Source of the DNA: JACRBR01 sp964371355
GTDB lineage: Bacteria; Chloroflexota; Dehalococcoidia; DSTF01; JACRBR01
Reading direction: 5' to 3'
NCBI GenBank assembly: GCA_964371355.1
Contig: CAYJMG010000014.1
Location: 39,354-103,353, forward strand
Length of the DNA: 64,000 nucleotides
The notes beneath the pieces were generated by a model, which did not search any database, had not been told where the DNA came from, and saw only the letters and a program-made list of their open reading frames with translations. The translations under genes were made by a program, and so were the position numbers. Positions 41,580 to 50,017 of the stretch are shown here, in pieces. Position 1 is the first letter of the stretch. Each line of letters starts with the position of its first letter.

Positions 41580-44500
41580 ATGAACCGGCGGTATACGGGG
41601 ATCATCATCGGGCTGTTCGCGATCGCGGCGCTGGAGTTCGGGCTGTTGGGCGCGGACGCGGCGGGGATCACGAGCGGTGGCGGCGGGGTGCCGCCTGTGA
41701 TCGAACGCGGCGTAGTCGAGACGGCGACGGCGACCATCCCGCCATGGACTCCGACGCCGCTGGCGACGGTGACGCCGATCCCGCAAACGCCGGTGTCGCC
41801 GCCACAGGTCGACATCACCGGCGCATTCCTGCAGGCGGATCCGCTCACGATCCGATGCGACGGGTCGCAGGAATCGACGGTGACGGTGCGGCTCGTGCAG
41901 CCAAACGGCGACCCCGCGCCCGATGGCACGTTTGTGTCCGCGAGCGCATACAACGGCAGCGTATTTCCGTATGGAGCGCAGACCGTGGACGGCTACGCGA
42001 CGTTCACCGTCAGGTTCTACGACGACATCTTCCCCTATGGGCCGAACTTCCTCGTCCGCTCAGGGCTGTTCGAGGCCGGCATCCGCATCCGGTGCGCGCC
42101 AGAGTCAGACGGTGGGTGTCCACCATCGCCACCCGCATCGAGTCCGCCGTGCGGGCCAACGGCGACGCCGACGCCGTACCCGTGTAATCCGTCGCCAGGG
42201 AGCGGGCCGGCCAGTCCGCCGTGTCCGACGAAGCCACCGTGCGGGATCTCGCCGCCGTCGGTCAGTCCGCCCTGCGCGACGCCGACGGAGCCGCCTTTCA
42301 CGTCGTCCATCGCGATGGCGATCGACTGCGACACGGCGACCGAAGAGATAGACGACTACTGCACCGTCGATGTCGGGTCGGGCGAGCATGCTGTCGCGAT
42401 CTACCTGCGGAACCTGGCCGACTCGCCGGTCAGCGTTTCGGCGTTCGACGCATACGTCGATCTGCCGGAGACATCGAGGCTGGCACCGGCACCGAACGAT
42501 AATCCGGAGGTAGCGCCCCTTCCCGGCGACTCCGCCTGGGGATGTCTCGTACTTCCCGACATGGATCCGGCGCCCGAGCGGGCCGTTTCATTGGCTTCAT
42601 GCTTCAACAACGGGCTGGCGCAGCCGATCGAAATCGCTGCCGGAGAGATGCGAAGGTTGTTCTTCGTTCACTACTCGGTGGAATCCGGATCTCTGCCGGG
42701 AGACGTTGGCCTCACCTTCGAGAACGGCGACGCGTTCGATCCGTTTGTGACGCCGCTCGGCAGTTGTTCCGGGTCGGAGCTTCTTATGGAGTGCAGCGGA
42801 GCGACTCTTCATTTCGATGGCCCGACTGCGACACCGTGTCCCACCCTGGAGCCACTGACGATCGCATCTTGCGGGACGCCGACGACCCCCACGCCAACTC
42901 CAACGCCCACCGAGCCGGCAGCGGAGTCTGCATTCGCACTCGCAATCGATTGCGATGTTCGTCCCGGCCCCGGCGCCGTTGGTATCCAGGACGACTGTGT
43001 GGCGGACAAGGGGTCTGGTGCGTACGACGTCGATGTGTACGCCGTGTACACCGGCGCTGAGCCCCCCGGCATCGAGGCGTTCGACGCGATGGTGGACGAC
43101 GCAGATACATCGCGGCTGGCCCCGATCCCGGGTGCGTCTTCAGGATTGAACGAGAATCCCGACTTCCGCCCCGTGGTGGAGCCGACGAGCTGGCAGTGTC
43201 CGACCACAGTCGCTGACTCAGGGGCCGGCGGACCGGGACACGCCTTGTCGATGATCTCTTGCCATGACGCGGCGCTGGAGGATCCGATCACTGTCGGCCC
43301 TGCCGCGATCACGTGGCTGTTCAGAGTTCACTACGAGTTTCCACCGGACGCGGAGGCTGGTCAGGTGGCGCTGTCCCTTCCTTCGGGCGGCCTCTTCGAT
43401 CAGTTCGCCCTACCCCTGGGCGGATGCGACGACGGATCTGAGCCGCTCATGGAGTGCCGCGGAGCCACCGTCACCATCGTCGATTGGACGCCCACGCCGA
43501 CCCTCACGCCCACCGGCACGCCAACATCGACGCCAACGCCCGGCGATTTCGAGCTGGCGCTGGACTGCGACCTCGCGCAGGCGGGCATTCAGGACGCATG
43601 CTCGGTGCCGGTGAGCGATGGGACGCTCGATGTCGGCGTGGTGTTATCGAACAAGGGCTCCGACAACGTGGCCATGGCCGCGTTCAACTTCGAGGTGCGG
43701 GACGACAGTGAGCCGCTCCTGAAGCCGCCAGCGATCTCCGGGCCAAACCTCGATCAGAACCCGGACTTCAACCAGGCTGCGCTATCGGCGGATTTCAACT
43801 GCGATCCCGTGTTGGGCGACCAGCTTCCCGGCAATCCCGCCACGGCCCTGTCCGTGCTTTCTTGCTTCAGCAGTAACCTCGGCAACGCACCGGTGATCGC
43901 GGCGGGCACCGATGTGCAGATCGCAACGGTGCACTACAACTTGATTACCGAAGGAGCGCCGGCGGCACTTGCACTCGAAGGCGCGAACTTCTTCGACGCG
44001 TCGATCAATGAGTTCGGTAGCTGCAATGACACCGTAACGGTCGCGTTCGCGGTATGCCGTGGTGCGACGATCACCATCCTGCCCGCGGCCACGCCCCCGC
44101 CCGAGGAAGCCACGTCCACCCCTACGGTGACCAACACGCCCACACCGGTGCTGACCATCACGGGAACACCCCAGGCAGGGCAGGCGCTCGAGCTGGCAAT
44201 CGACTGCGATCTGGCCCTCTACGGGATCCAGGACGCGTGCGATGTCCCGCCGGACGATGGAACGCTCGCGGTGGGCATCGTGGTTCTGAACGTTGGGAGT
44301 CTGGACAGCACGCTTGCGGCGTTCAACTTTGATGTCCGCGACTACAACCAAAAGGTGCTGGATCCGCCATCGATCCCGGGCAACCCCCTCGACCGTAACC
44401 CGGACGTCGACCAGATCAGCCTCTCCGCAAACTGGATCTGCGGCCCGCTGGCTAACGACATCGATGCTGATGATGCAACCGTGGCAGTCTCACGCGCGTC

Positions 44501-45092
44501 ATGCAGAGTCACGGTCCCGTTATCTGGAGACTTGCCCGTGATCTTCTCCAGCAGCCAGTTGAGGGTCGCCACTCTGCACTACAACCTTATCGGGGCCGGC
44601 GGGCCGGTGCGGCTTGGAATTGAAGGGGCGGAGTTCTTCGACCGCAACGTCGAGCCCATCGGGAGCTGCCGTCCCGCAATCACCGTGGCATTCGTCGCAT
44701 GCCACGATGCCTTCATCACGGTCTCCTCGCCAACCGCGACCGCGACGCCACGCGCAACAAGGACCGTCGCATCGACGCGCACTCCCGCGCGGACGCCGAC
44801 CACCCTGGCGGTCGTTACGGCAACCCGTCCGCCGGCTACGCCGACCGCGATCGCCGGCACGGCAACGGCTCCGACCCGCACCCGCACCGTCGTAGCGACA
44901 GCGACGCGGAAGGCGGGCCGCCGCTGCGCCGACGTCAACGGCGACGGGCGCGTGTCCCTGCGCGACGTGCGCCTTATCGCCGAGCATGTGGCGCTGGGCA
45001 CGTACGCGGAACAGTACGATGTGAACGGCGACGGCCGGCTGACCAGCCGGGACGTGGTGCGGGCGGTGCGCCAGCTGGGACGGAGGTGCTGA
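41580..45092 (+). CDS. Exported multi-domain protein with four cohesin-like repeats and a C-terminal dockerin
   Basis: The 1170-residue protein (AGGAGG seven bases before ATG) has a signal peptide (residues 1-28), an Ig-like domain (about 75-172), Pro/Thr/Ser-rich linkers, and four homologous ~175-residue domains at about 245-414, 452-633, 657-834 and 869-1047. Each starts A-x-D-C-D ... IQD-x-C, then a beta-rich VGVVLSN-type strand, a AAFNFEVRD strand, NPDF, Cys pairs, ATVHYNL and a closing CRGATITIL. The order of strands fits the cohesin/CBM jelly-roll group, but the cohesin label is by pattern only. Residues 1115-1170 are a dockerin with two EF-hand-like segments (DVNGDGRVSLRDV and DVNGDGRLTSRDV). 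It could act as a scaffold. Linkers between repeats are typical of surface scaffold proteins. Confidence 0.8.
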   Translation: MNRRYTGIIIGLFAIAALEFGLLGADAAGITSGGGGVPPVIERGVVETATATIPPWTPTPLATVTPIPQTPVSPPQVDITGAFLQADPLTIRCDGSQESTVTVRLVQPNGDPAPDGTFVSASAYNGSVFPYGAQTVDGYATFTVRFYDDIFPYGPNFLVRSGLFEAGIRIRCAPESDGGCPPSPPASSPPCGPTATPTPYPCNPSPGSGPASPPCPTKPPCGISPPSVSPPCATPTEPPFTSSIAMAIDCDTATEEIDDYCTVDVGSGEHAVAIYLRNLADSPVSVSAFDAYVDLPETSRLAPAPNDNPEVAPLPGDSAWGCLVLPDMDPAPERAVSLASCFNNGLAQPIEIAAGEMRRLFFVHYSVESGSLPGDVGLTFENGDAFDPFVTPLGSCSGSELLMECSGATLHFDGPTATPCPTLEPLTIASCGTPTTPTPTPTPTEPAAESAFALAIDCDVRPGPGAVGIQDDCVADKGSGAYDVDVYAVYTGAEPPGIEAFDAMVDDADTSRLAPIPGASSGLNENPDFRPVVEPTSWQCPTTVADSGAGGPGHALSMISCHDAALEDPITVGPAAITWLFRVHYEFPPDAEAGQVALSLPSGGLFDQFALPLGGCDDGSEPLMECRGATVTIVDWTPTPTLTPTGTPTSTPTPGDFELALDCDLAQAGIQDACSVPVSDGTLDVGVVLSNKGSDNVAMAAFNFEVRDDSEPLLKPPAISGPNLDQNPDFNQAALSADFNCDPVLGDQLPGNPATALSVLSCFSSNLGNAPVIAAGTDVQIATVHYNLITEGAPAALALEGANFFDASINEFGSCNDTVTVAFAVCRGATITILPAATPPPEEATSTPTVTNTPTPVLTITGTPQAGQALELAIDCDLALYGIQDACDVPPDDGTLAVGIVVLNVGSLDSTLAAFNFDVRDYNQKVLDPPSIPGNPLDRNPDVDQISLSANWICGPLANDIDADDATVAVSRASCRVTVPLSGDLPVIFSSSQLRVATLHYNLIGAGGPVRLGIEGAEFFDRNVEPIGSCRPAITVAFVACHDAFITVSSPTATATPRATRTVASTRTPARTPTTLAVVTATRPPATPTAIAGTATAPTRTRTVVATATRKAGRRCADVNGDGRVSLRDVRLIAEHVALGTYAEQYDVNGDGRLTSRDVVRAVRQLGRRC
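42312..42821 (+). repeat. Cohesin-like repeat 1 (protein-level)
   Basis: It encodes residues about 245-414. It is the most divergent of the four, and is closest to repeat 2 (shared SRLAP, FDAYVD/FDAMVD and FVHY/FRVHY patterns). Confidence 0.65.
42933..43478 (+). repeat. Cohesin-like repeat 2 (protein-level)
   Basis: It encodes residues about 452-633, flanked by Thr/Pro linkers. Confidence 0.65.
43548..44081 (+). repeat. Cohesin-like repeat 3 (protein-level)
   Basis: It encodes residues about 657-834. It is closest to repeat 4 (shared AGIQDAC/YGIQDAC, AAFNF and ATVHYNL/ATLHYNL). Confidence 0.65.
44184..44720 (+). repeat. Cohesin-like repeat 4 (protein-level)
   Basis: It encodes residues about 869-1047 and is followed by a ~65-residue Thr/Ala/Arg-rich linker and the dockerin. 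Confidence 0.65.
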
Positions 45093-45097
45093 GGAGG

Positions 45098-45160
45098 CTG
45101 TCAGCGCCTCAGCCGGTCAGCCATCAGCCAACAGCCGGTCAGGTGTCAGCTATGGGCTCA
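45098..45160. repeat. Short phrase repeat (TCAGCC/GTCAGC units)
   Basis: Repeated CGGTCAGCCATCAGCCAACA-like phrases fill the space between two convergent genes. Confidence 0.65.
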
Positions 45161-45814
45161 TCAGCCTGTGCGGCGGCGCTGGAAGAGGGCATCGAAGATG
45201 CGCCGGAGGTCGGCGACAGGGTCGGGATGGTCGTCGACGCGGATGTCCATGGTGTAGCGGCGCGGGTCGAACACGTCGGGCGGCGGGCCCTTGGTGGGGT
45301 CGGCGGGGGTGACGAGCAGGGCGGCTGACAGGCGGCCGCGCTTGTCGCCGCCGGCGGCCTGCCCTGCCTCTAGGGCCGCCATCAGCCGTACGCCCAGCCA
45401 CTTCCCGGCCGCAGCCTCGAACGCCTCCGCCATCGCCTCCACTACCTCCGCCCCCGCGAGCATGTTGCCTTGCACCGAGTACCCGGCGCCCTCGCGGCTG
45501 CCGCACCAGTCGACACACTCGGCGCCGGTGAAGGCAAAGGTGCGGCCGAGTGAGTCGATGCCGGCGACCTGGCGGCGGGCCGCGCGCGGGTCCTCGGCCA
45601 GCAGCCCCTCGAGCGCGGCCCGCGGGCTGAGCCCCGTCTCGATAAGGCGAAGGCCGTCAACGCCGAGCCAGATGTTGGTGTCTGACTGCGTCGCGATGGC
45701 GCCGACGCCGCTGGCAGCGTGCGGGACCACGGCGCCGACGCAGGGGACGGCCGTGGAGACGGCAACGCCGAAGGAGGCAGAGTCAGTGTCGCGGGCGATG
45801 ATGGAGAAGGTCAT
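45161..45814 (-). CDS. DUF1028-family protein
   Basis: The 217-residue protein starts MTFSIIARDTDSASFGVAVSTAVPCVG, the diagnostic DUF1028 opening, with SGVGAIATQSDTN and GYSVQGNMLAG further on. The family has an Ntn-hydrolase-like fold and is often annotated as a putative amidase or peptidoglycan-binding protein; function is unproven. The usual extra C-terminal domain is short here. Confidence 0.88.
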   Translation of the reverse strand: MTFSIIARDTDSASFGVAVSTAVPCVGAVVPHAASGVGAIATQSDTNIWLGVDGLRLIETGLSPRAALEGLLAEDPRAARRQVAGIDSLGRTFAFTGAECVDWCGSREGAGYSVQGNMLAGAEVVEAMAEAFEAAAGKWLGVRLMAALEAGQAAGGDKRGRLSAALLVTPADPTKGPPPDVFDPRRYTMDIRVDDHPDPVADLRRIFDALFQRRRTG

Positions 45815-45837
45815 GGGCTAATCGTCAGTCGCCGGTC

Positions 45838-45866
45838 TTAGTGGTTGTTAGTTGTCAGTCGTCTTT
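45838..45866. repeat. Short phrase repeat (GGTTGTTAGTTGTCAGTCG)
   Basis: It is a TTGTTAGTTGTCAG phrase between the DUF1028 start and the HepT stop. It overlaps the last codons of the HepT frame, so those residues may be repeat-derived. Confidence 0.55.
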
Positions 45867-46216
45867 TCCTTGAGCTCGTCCGGCAGTATTCCTACCAGTA
45901 ACTCGAGCAGTTCAGGGATTCGGATCGTGGCGACGCGCCAGATAGCATCGTCCCTGATCTCGCCGTACTCGTGGGCAAGCACATGGCGCTGGGCGGTGAT
46001 TGGGCGCCATGCGATCTCGGGATGACTCGCCCGAAATTCGGCCGAAACGCGACCTGCGGCCTCGCCGACGACTTCGATGCATCTCTCGACCGCGCGCCGG
46101 AGACGCCAATCCTCGACAAACCCCTCATACTCGATGCCCTGAACGAGCTGCTGCACCTCGCGGGCGTACTTGCGCATGTCCCAGAGGTAGCCAAGATCAG
46201 CGTTGTCAGGCCGCAT
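45848..46216 (-). CDS. hepT: HepT-like toxin ribonuclease (DUF86)
   Basis: From ATG 46216 the protein has 122 residues. It shows helical DUF86 features: LWDMRKYAREVQQLVQGIEY, RRAVERCIEVVGEAAGRVS and the RNase-type R-x4-H-x-Y signature in QRHVLAHEYGEI. It overlaps the MntA gene by 11 bases. HepT acts as an RNase toxin controlled by AMPylation by MntA. Confidence 0.85.
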   Translation of the reverse strand: MRPDNADLGYLWDMRKYAREVQQLVQGIEYEGFVEDWRLRRAVERCIEVVGEAAGRVSAEFRASHPEIAWRPITAQRHVLAHEYGEIRDDAIWRVATIRIPELLELLVGILPDELKEKTTDN

Positions 46217-46514
46217 AGACGACTGTGAGATCGCGCTCGATATTGCGGCGCCGATACGGGTTCTGGATGGTACCCGCCTCAACGAGGTCGACGTCACGTC
46301 CGAATATGGCGGCGAGTTCGTCGCGCATGGCGACGAAGTCGTAGAGATCCCAATGCGCTGAGGGCAGAAAGCGCGCCATCACGTCGATATCGCTATCGGG
46401 GCGCAGTTCGCCGCGCGCGCCGGATCCGAACACGGCCAATTCGACGATCCCGTGACTGCGGCAGAACGCGCCGAGTGCGTCCGCCCTTACGCCGAGTGAT
46501 TCCAATGACTTCAT
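46206..46514 (-). CDS. mntA: MntA-like nucleotidyltransferase antitoxin
   Basis: The 102-residue protein has the minimal nucleotidyltransferase motif GSGARGELRPDSDIDVM, with the GS, and the D-x-D pair, plus a third acidic residue in GRDVDLVEAG. This matches MntA proteins, which AMPylate a Tyr of the HepT toxin. Gene order antitoxin-toxin with overlap. Confidence 0.87.
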   Translation of the reverse strand: MKSLESLGVRADALGAFCRSHGIVELAVFGSGARGELRPDSDIDVMARFLPSAHWDLYDFVAMRDELAAIFGRDVDLVEAGTIQNPYRRRNIERDLTVVYAA

Positions 46515-46551
46515 CGGTGAGAACTATATCCGAATCTCCGAATGGTCTGTC

Positions 46552-46812
46552 CTAGTGGCCATCTGGGCGGTCGACTACGTCCATGCGGTCGACCACGCCG
46601 AGGACCTGGGTGATGAGGACGCGGTCGCCGGGGTGGGGATCCGCGTAGACCATGTCGGCGGAGAGGCGGGCCTCACGCGGCGTGGGGCCATCGCCGTCAA
46701 GACGGTAGAGGACGGCCCAGTAGGGTGTGCCGTGCAGCTCGAAGGGGCGCACGTCGACGATCACGCCCGGGGCGGGCTTGGGGCGTTCACCACCGCGGAC
46801 CCATTTCGGCAT
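46552..46812 (-). CDS. Small hypothetical protein
   Basis: From ATG 46812 the protein has 86 residues: it starts MPKWVRGGERPKPAPGVIVD and has GTPYWAVLYRLDGDGP, then ADPHPGDRVLITQVLGVVD. The beta-rich, SH3-like composition and codon use support coding. The upstream open frame to 47352 is not protein-like. Function unknown. Confidence 0.5.
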   Translation of the reverse strand: MPKWVRGGERPKPAPGVIVDVRPFELHGTPYWAVLYRLDGDGPTPREARLSADMVYADPHPGDRVLITQVLGVVDRMDVVDRPDGH

Positions 46813-46877
46813 GGATCGAGAGTAGCAGGCGGGGGGCGGGTTGCGAGGGCAAGGGCAAAGGGCGGGGCGCTGTTGGC

Positions 46878-47303
46878 TCACGCGTGGGTGAAACGGACCA
46901 GCGTCGCGTCGTCCGACACGTCGTCGAACACCGCCACCAGCGGCATGTCGACCCGCAGCGCCTCGTTCGCCACCCCCACGATGTTGCTCACCATGCGCGG
47001 CCCCTCCTCCAGTTCGACGACCGCGTAGTTGTACGGCACGTCCTTCTCGAAGCCCGGGAACTTCTGGTGCATGATGCCGAAGGAGTACAGCCTCCCGCGC
47101 CCGCTTGCCTTCGCCCACTCGGTATCGGTGGACCAGCAGTCGGGGCAGCGCGGACGGGAAGGGATGCGCCAGCTCTGGCAAGCTCGACAGCGCATGAGCA
47201 CAAGCTCGTGGCGGCGCGCGGCCTCGTAGAACTCGCGCGACTCGTCGTCGGCCTGTGGAAGGGGTCTCGCGTAGGTGGTTGCTGGGCGCTGTTCGCTGGT
47301 CAT
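46878..47303 (-). CDS. DUF35/OB-fold zinc-ribbon protein (thiolase partner type)
   Basis: The 141-residue protein has a rubredoxin-like zinc ribbon C-x2-C-x10-C-x2-C (MRCRACQSWRIPSRPRCPDC) followed by an OB-fold (GRGRLYSFGIMHQKF and YNYAVVELEEGPRMVSNIVG). Such proteins pair with thiolase-like SCP2 proteins in acyl-CoA or steroid metabolism, and a thiolase lies at 48720. It is the last gene of a coupled minus-strand run starting at 48348. Confidence 0.87.
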   Translation of the reverse strand: MTSEQRPATTYARPLPQADDESREFYEAARRHELVLMRCRACQSWRIPSRPRCPDCWSTDTEWAKASGRGRLYSFGIMHQKFPGFEKDVPYNYAVVELEEGPRMVSNIVGVANEALRVDMPLVAVFDDVSDDATLVRFTHA

Positions 47304-47653
47304 CGTCCCGATCCGACGATTCCACGCGCGATGCGGACGGCCGGGTGCGCACGTTGCAGCCGGCCCATCTCGGTGTCGTAGGCCTCGGCCGAAAGGGCCG
47401 TCATCAGAGCGAAGATGATCTCTTCGAGGTCGCGCTCGCGACGGAAGCAGATGCTGGCAAGGCCGCGGCCGACCACCTCTTGTAGCGCAGCTGGATTTCG
47501 AGCGTTCTTGGCCAACGCGATGAACGCATCGAGAACGTCCACATCGTCGCTCGCAGCAAGGACGCTCGCAGACTGGACGCGGATGTCGGAGGCCGCGGCA
47601 TCATCCAGCAAGGTCTTCAGCAAGCGATGGCGGTTCGTGACATCAATAACCAT
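47300..47653 (-). CDS. Hypothetical HEAT-like helical protein
   Basis: The 117-residue protein, MVIDVTNRHRLLKTLLDDAAASDIRV..., is almost all helical with regular Leu/Ala spacing. Its stop overlaps the DUF35 gene start by four bases and it begins three bases after the next upstream gene. Function unknown. Confidence 0.65.
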   Translation of the reverse strand: MVIDVTNRHRLLKTLLDDAAASDIRVQSASVLAASDDVDVLDAFIALAKNARNPAALQEVVGRGLASICFRRERDLEEIIFALMTALSAEAYDTEMGRLQRAHPAVRIARGIVGSGR

Positions 47654-47656
47654 GAC

Positions 47657-47953
47657 CTACTCCGCTCGACCGAACAGCTCGTTGAACCTTGAGGCGTCTG
47701 CGTCGCTCACCGGATGGGGCAGTTCCACCGTGTAGTGCGCGGGATCGTCTCCCGTCTTGTGCACGCGAAAGTATAGCTCCACTCGCGTGCGCTGCGCCGT
47801 GGAAGCGTCCGGACGGTTCGTTCGGCTGCGGGCGGAGACGCCGTGCGGCAGACCAGCTCGCTGAGCCGCTTCGCAAGCCGCCTCCAGCGTCGCGGACGAT
47901 TCCGACGCAAGACCGAAGCGGAGTAGATGTTGCCCGGGATCCTCGCTCGTCAA
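47657..47953 (-). CDS. Hypothetical small protein
   Basis: The 98-residue protein starts MTSEDPGQHLLRFGLASESS and contains TRVELYFRVHKTGDDPAHYTV. No domain is recognised. It overlaps the MmcQ/YjbR-like gene by four bases, so coding is supported mainly by tight gene order. Confidence 0.6.
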   Translation of the reverse strand: MTSEDPGQHLLRFGLASESSATLEAACEAAQRAGLPHGVSARSRTNRPDASTAQRTRVELYFRVHKTGDDPAHYTVELPHPVSDADASRFNELFGRAE

Positions 47954-48348
47954 CGTTGCCGCGCTTTCTCCGCATTCGCACCGCCACGAGATTCAAGTGC
48001 GCCGAGGAGTTTCTTGGTGGCGAGGCGGCGCCAGCACTGGTCGAGCAGGCCGGCGAGCTGCCCGGCCTCGACCTTCGAGAGCCGCACCAGGATCGCCGGA
48101 TGGCCGCGGTAGTGGTCCGTGAGGAAGAACGCCTGGGGCTGCGTCTCCATCAGGAACCGCTGCTCGTCGTCCTCGACCGGCTTAAGCACGAGCACGTCCG
48201 GCTCCCGCAGCCGCGCCATGAACTTCGACCCGACGTACAGCCCCGGCGTCCCGTAGCTCGACCGCGCCACCACCCCCGGATACCCCAGCGCCATCCGCTC
48301 CACCTGCTCGAACGTGACCCCACGCTTCCTGGCCATAGGACGGCGCAT
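47950..48348 (-). CDS. MmcQ/YjbR-family DNA-binding-like protein
   Basis: The 132-residue protein has FEQVERMALGYPGVVARSSYGTPGLYVGSKFMARLRE (in two parts), the typical YjbR opening, then QPQAFFLTDHYRGHPAILVRL and a C-terminal WRRLATKKL, all in the family. It begins the four-gene coupled operon down to 46878. Confidence 0.87.
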   Translation of the reverse strand: MRRPMARKRGVTFEQVERMALGYPGVVARSSYGTPGLYVGSKFMARLREPDVLVLKPVEDDEQRFLMETQPQAFFLTDHYRGHPAILVRLSKVEAGQLAGLLDQCWRRLATKKLLGALESRGGANAEKARQR

Positions 48349-48370
48349 CTCCAGATTCCCGAAGCTAAGA

Positions 48371-48679
48371 TTGGTCGTGGGTTGGGCTTCAGGCTACATC
48401 GCCCGTTTACAGCAAGGCCAGACTGTGCGCCTGAGGCCGCGTGGCGCTTCGATGAAAGGCAAGATTGAGTCCGGTCAACTCTGTACTGTTAAACCGGTTG
48501 ACCCAGCAACCCTGAAGGTCGGCGACATCGTCCTGTGCCGAGTCCGAGGAACTGAGTATCTGCATCTGGTCAGGGCGATCCACGGACAGCGCATTCAGAT
48601 CGGCAACAACCGAGGCGGCGTCAACGGCTGGATTGGCCCGCGATCCATCTTCGGCAAATGCACGAGGATCGAAGACTAG
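48371..48679 (+). CDS. S24/signal-peptidase-like mini protein
   Basis: The ~102-residue protein contains VRLRPRGASMKGKIESGQLC, with the Ser-Met of S24/S26 peptidases, then GDIVLCRV, EYLHLVRAIHGQRIQIGNNRGG and NGWIGPRSIFGK, typical of this small family. The catalytic general-base Lys is not obvious: the equivalent position reads HLVRA. The start is uncertain (TTG 48371 or GTG 48377; the ATG at 48314 overlaps the divergent gene). Peptidase activity is doubtful. Confidence 0.7.
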   Translation: MVVGWASGYIARLQQGQTVRLRPRGASMKGKIESGQLCTVKPVDPATLKVGDIVLCRVRGTEYLHLVRAIHGQRIQIGNNRGGVNGWIGPRSIFGKCTRIED

Positions 48680-48685
48680 GAGGCA

Positions 48686-48720
48686 ACTGAGACACTGAGA
48701 CACTGAGACACTGACACACT
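48686..48720. repeat. Short tandem repeat (GAGACACT units)
   Basis: ACTGAGACACTGAGACACTG is repeated three times, just before the thiolase stop codon. Confidence 0.75.
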
Positions 48721-49910
48721 TACCCCGCGTGCGGCGACAGCACCAGCGTACTGTGATGGTCCAGGATCCCCCCGTTGCCCGTCACCAGTACCACGTCGTG
48801 TTTCGCGACCTGCCGCTCGCCGCCCTGTCCCCGCGCCTGGATCACGCCCTCCGATAGCGGCGTCATGCCCCACATGTAGTACGCGCTGAGCTGGCCGCCG
48901 CCGGTGTTCGTCGGCAGGCTGCCGCCCGGCGCCAGCTTGCCGTCGGCGACGAACGGCCCGCCGTCGCCCTTCGCGCAGAAGCCGTAGTCCTCCAGCGTCA
49001 CCAGCACCGTGTACGTGTAGCAGTCGTACGCCTGGACGACGTCGACATCATCGACTCCGACGCCGGCCATGGCGAACGCTTTCTCCTTCGCCATCGGCGC
49101 GCCGGTCTGCGTCTCGACGTCCCACCCCCGCCGCCGCATGTCGCCGGGATGCCCCTGGCCCATGCCCCAGACGTAGGCGGGTGGCTGAGCCAGGTCTTTC
49201 GCCTCCTCCGCCCGCGACACGATGACAGCGACGCCGCCGTTCGACACGAGACAGCAGTCCAGCAGGTGGAGGGGCTCGGCGACCCACCTCGAGGCGTGGT
49301 AGTCCTCCGTCGTCATCGGCTCGCGGTGCTCGGCCAGCGGGTTCATCGCCGCCCACTGCCGCTCCGCGACCGCGATCGCGCCGAAGTGGTCGTTCGTCGT
49401 GCCATACATCGCCATGTGGCGCCGAGCGGCGATCGCGTAGTGCGCGTTCACGCCCATCACCCCGAACGCGCTGTACAGCCCGCCCATGCCCGACGGCCGC
49501 GTCGTGCGGCCCATCGCGGCGTACGCGGCCCCGCCGCCGCGGCTGGGTTGCAGGGGCGCGTCGGCGAAGACGCAGACGACGTGGTCCGCCAGCCCGTGCA
49601 CGACGCTCATGGCCGCGTACTGCACCATGATGTTCGCCGTCGCCCCACCGCAGTTCACGCTCGAGAGCAGCCGCAGGTTCGTGAGCCCCAGGTAGTTCTG
49701 GAGGCCGACGCCGCCCATCCCGCCCAGCGGCGAAACGCCCGGGTTCACCAGCAGCCCGTCGATCTGGTCCTTGCGCAGCCCTGCGTCCGCGACGGCGCGC
49801 TGGACCGCCTCGGCGGCGAAGTGCTGGGCGTCGTGGCCGTAGACGCGGCCCATCTCGGAGATGCCGAGCCCGGTGATGGCGGCTCTGGCTTTGAGTTCGC
49901 GGCCTTCCAT
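48720..49910 (-). CDS. Thiolase-like (SCP2/lipid-transfer type) acetyl-CoA acetyltransferase family protein
   Basis: From ATG 49910 the protein has 396 residues. Family features: AAITGLGISEMGRVYGHDA, AVADAGLRKDQIDGLLVNPG, the reactive-site-like LSSVNCGGATA and the C-terminal PTNTGGGQLSAYYMWGMTPL. It belongs to thiolase-like SCP2 proteins that act with DUF35 partners (46878). The open frame upstream of 49910 passes through a repeat and into the LLM gene region and is not coding. No ribosome site; the leader is a TAGGTTGTAGGTT-type phrase. Confidence 0.88.
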   Translation of the reverse strand: MEGRELKARAAITGLGISEMGRVYGHDAQHFAAEAVQRAVADAGLRKDQIDGLLVNPGVSPLGGMGGVGLQNYLGLTNLRLLSSVNCGGATANIMVQYAAMSVVHGLADHVVCVFADAPLQPSRGGGAAYAAMGRTTRPSGMGGLYSAFGVMGVNAHYAIAARRHMAMYGTTNDHFGAIAVAERQWAAMNPLAEHREPMTTEDYHASRWVAEPLHLLDCCLVSNGGVAVIVSRAEEAKDLAQPPAYVWGMGQGHPGDMRRRGWDVETQTGAPMAKEKAFAMAGVGVDDVDVVQAYDCYTYTVLVTLEDYGFCAKGDGGPFVADGKLAPGGSLPTNTGGGQLSAYYMWGMTPLSEGVIQARGQGGERQVAKHDVVLVTGNGGILDHHSTLVLSPHAG

Positions 49911-49918
49911 GTGAGGGA

Positions 49919-49945
49919 GGTTATAGGTTGTAGGTTGTAGGTTCC
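49919..49945. repeat. Short tandem phrase (GGTTGTAGGTTGTAGGTT)
   Basis: A tandem TTGTAGG unit in the short space between the divergent thiolase and LLM genes. Confidence 0.75.
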
Positions 49946-50017
49946 AGAGGGACGCGCGACCGACAGGCGCTGTCGCGATACGTGCGACCCGGCCGTAGAA
50001 CGGAAGCGGAGGTCTCG

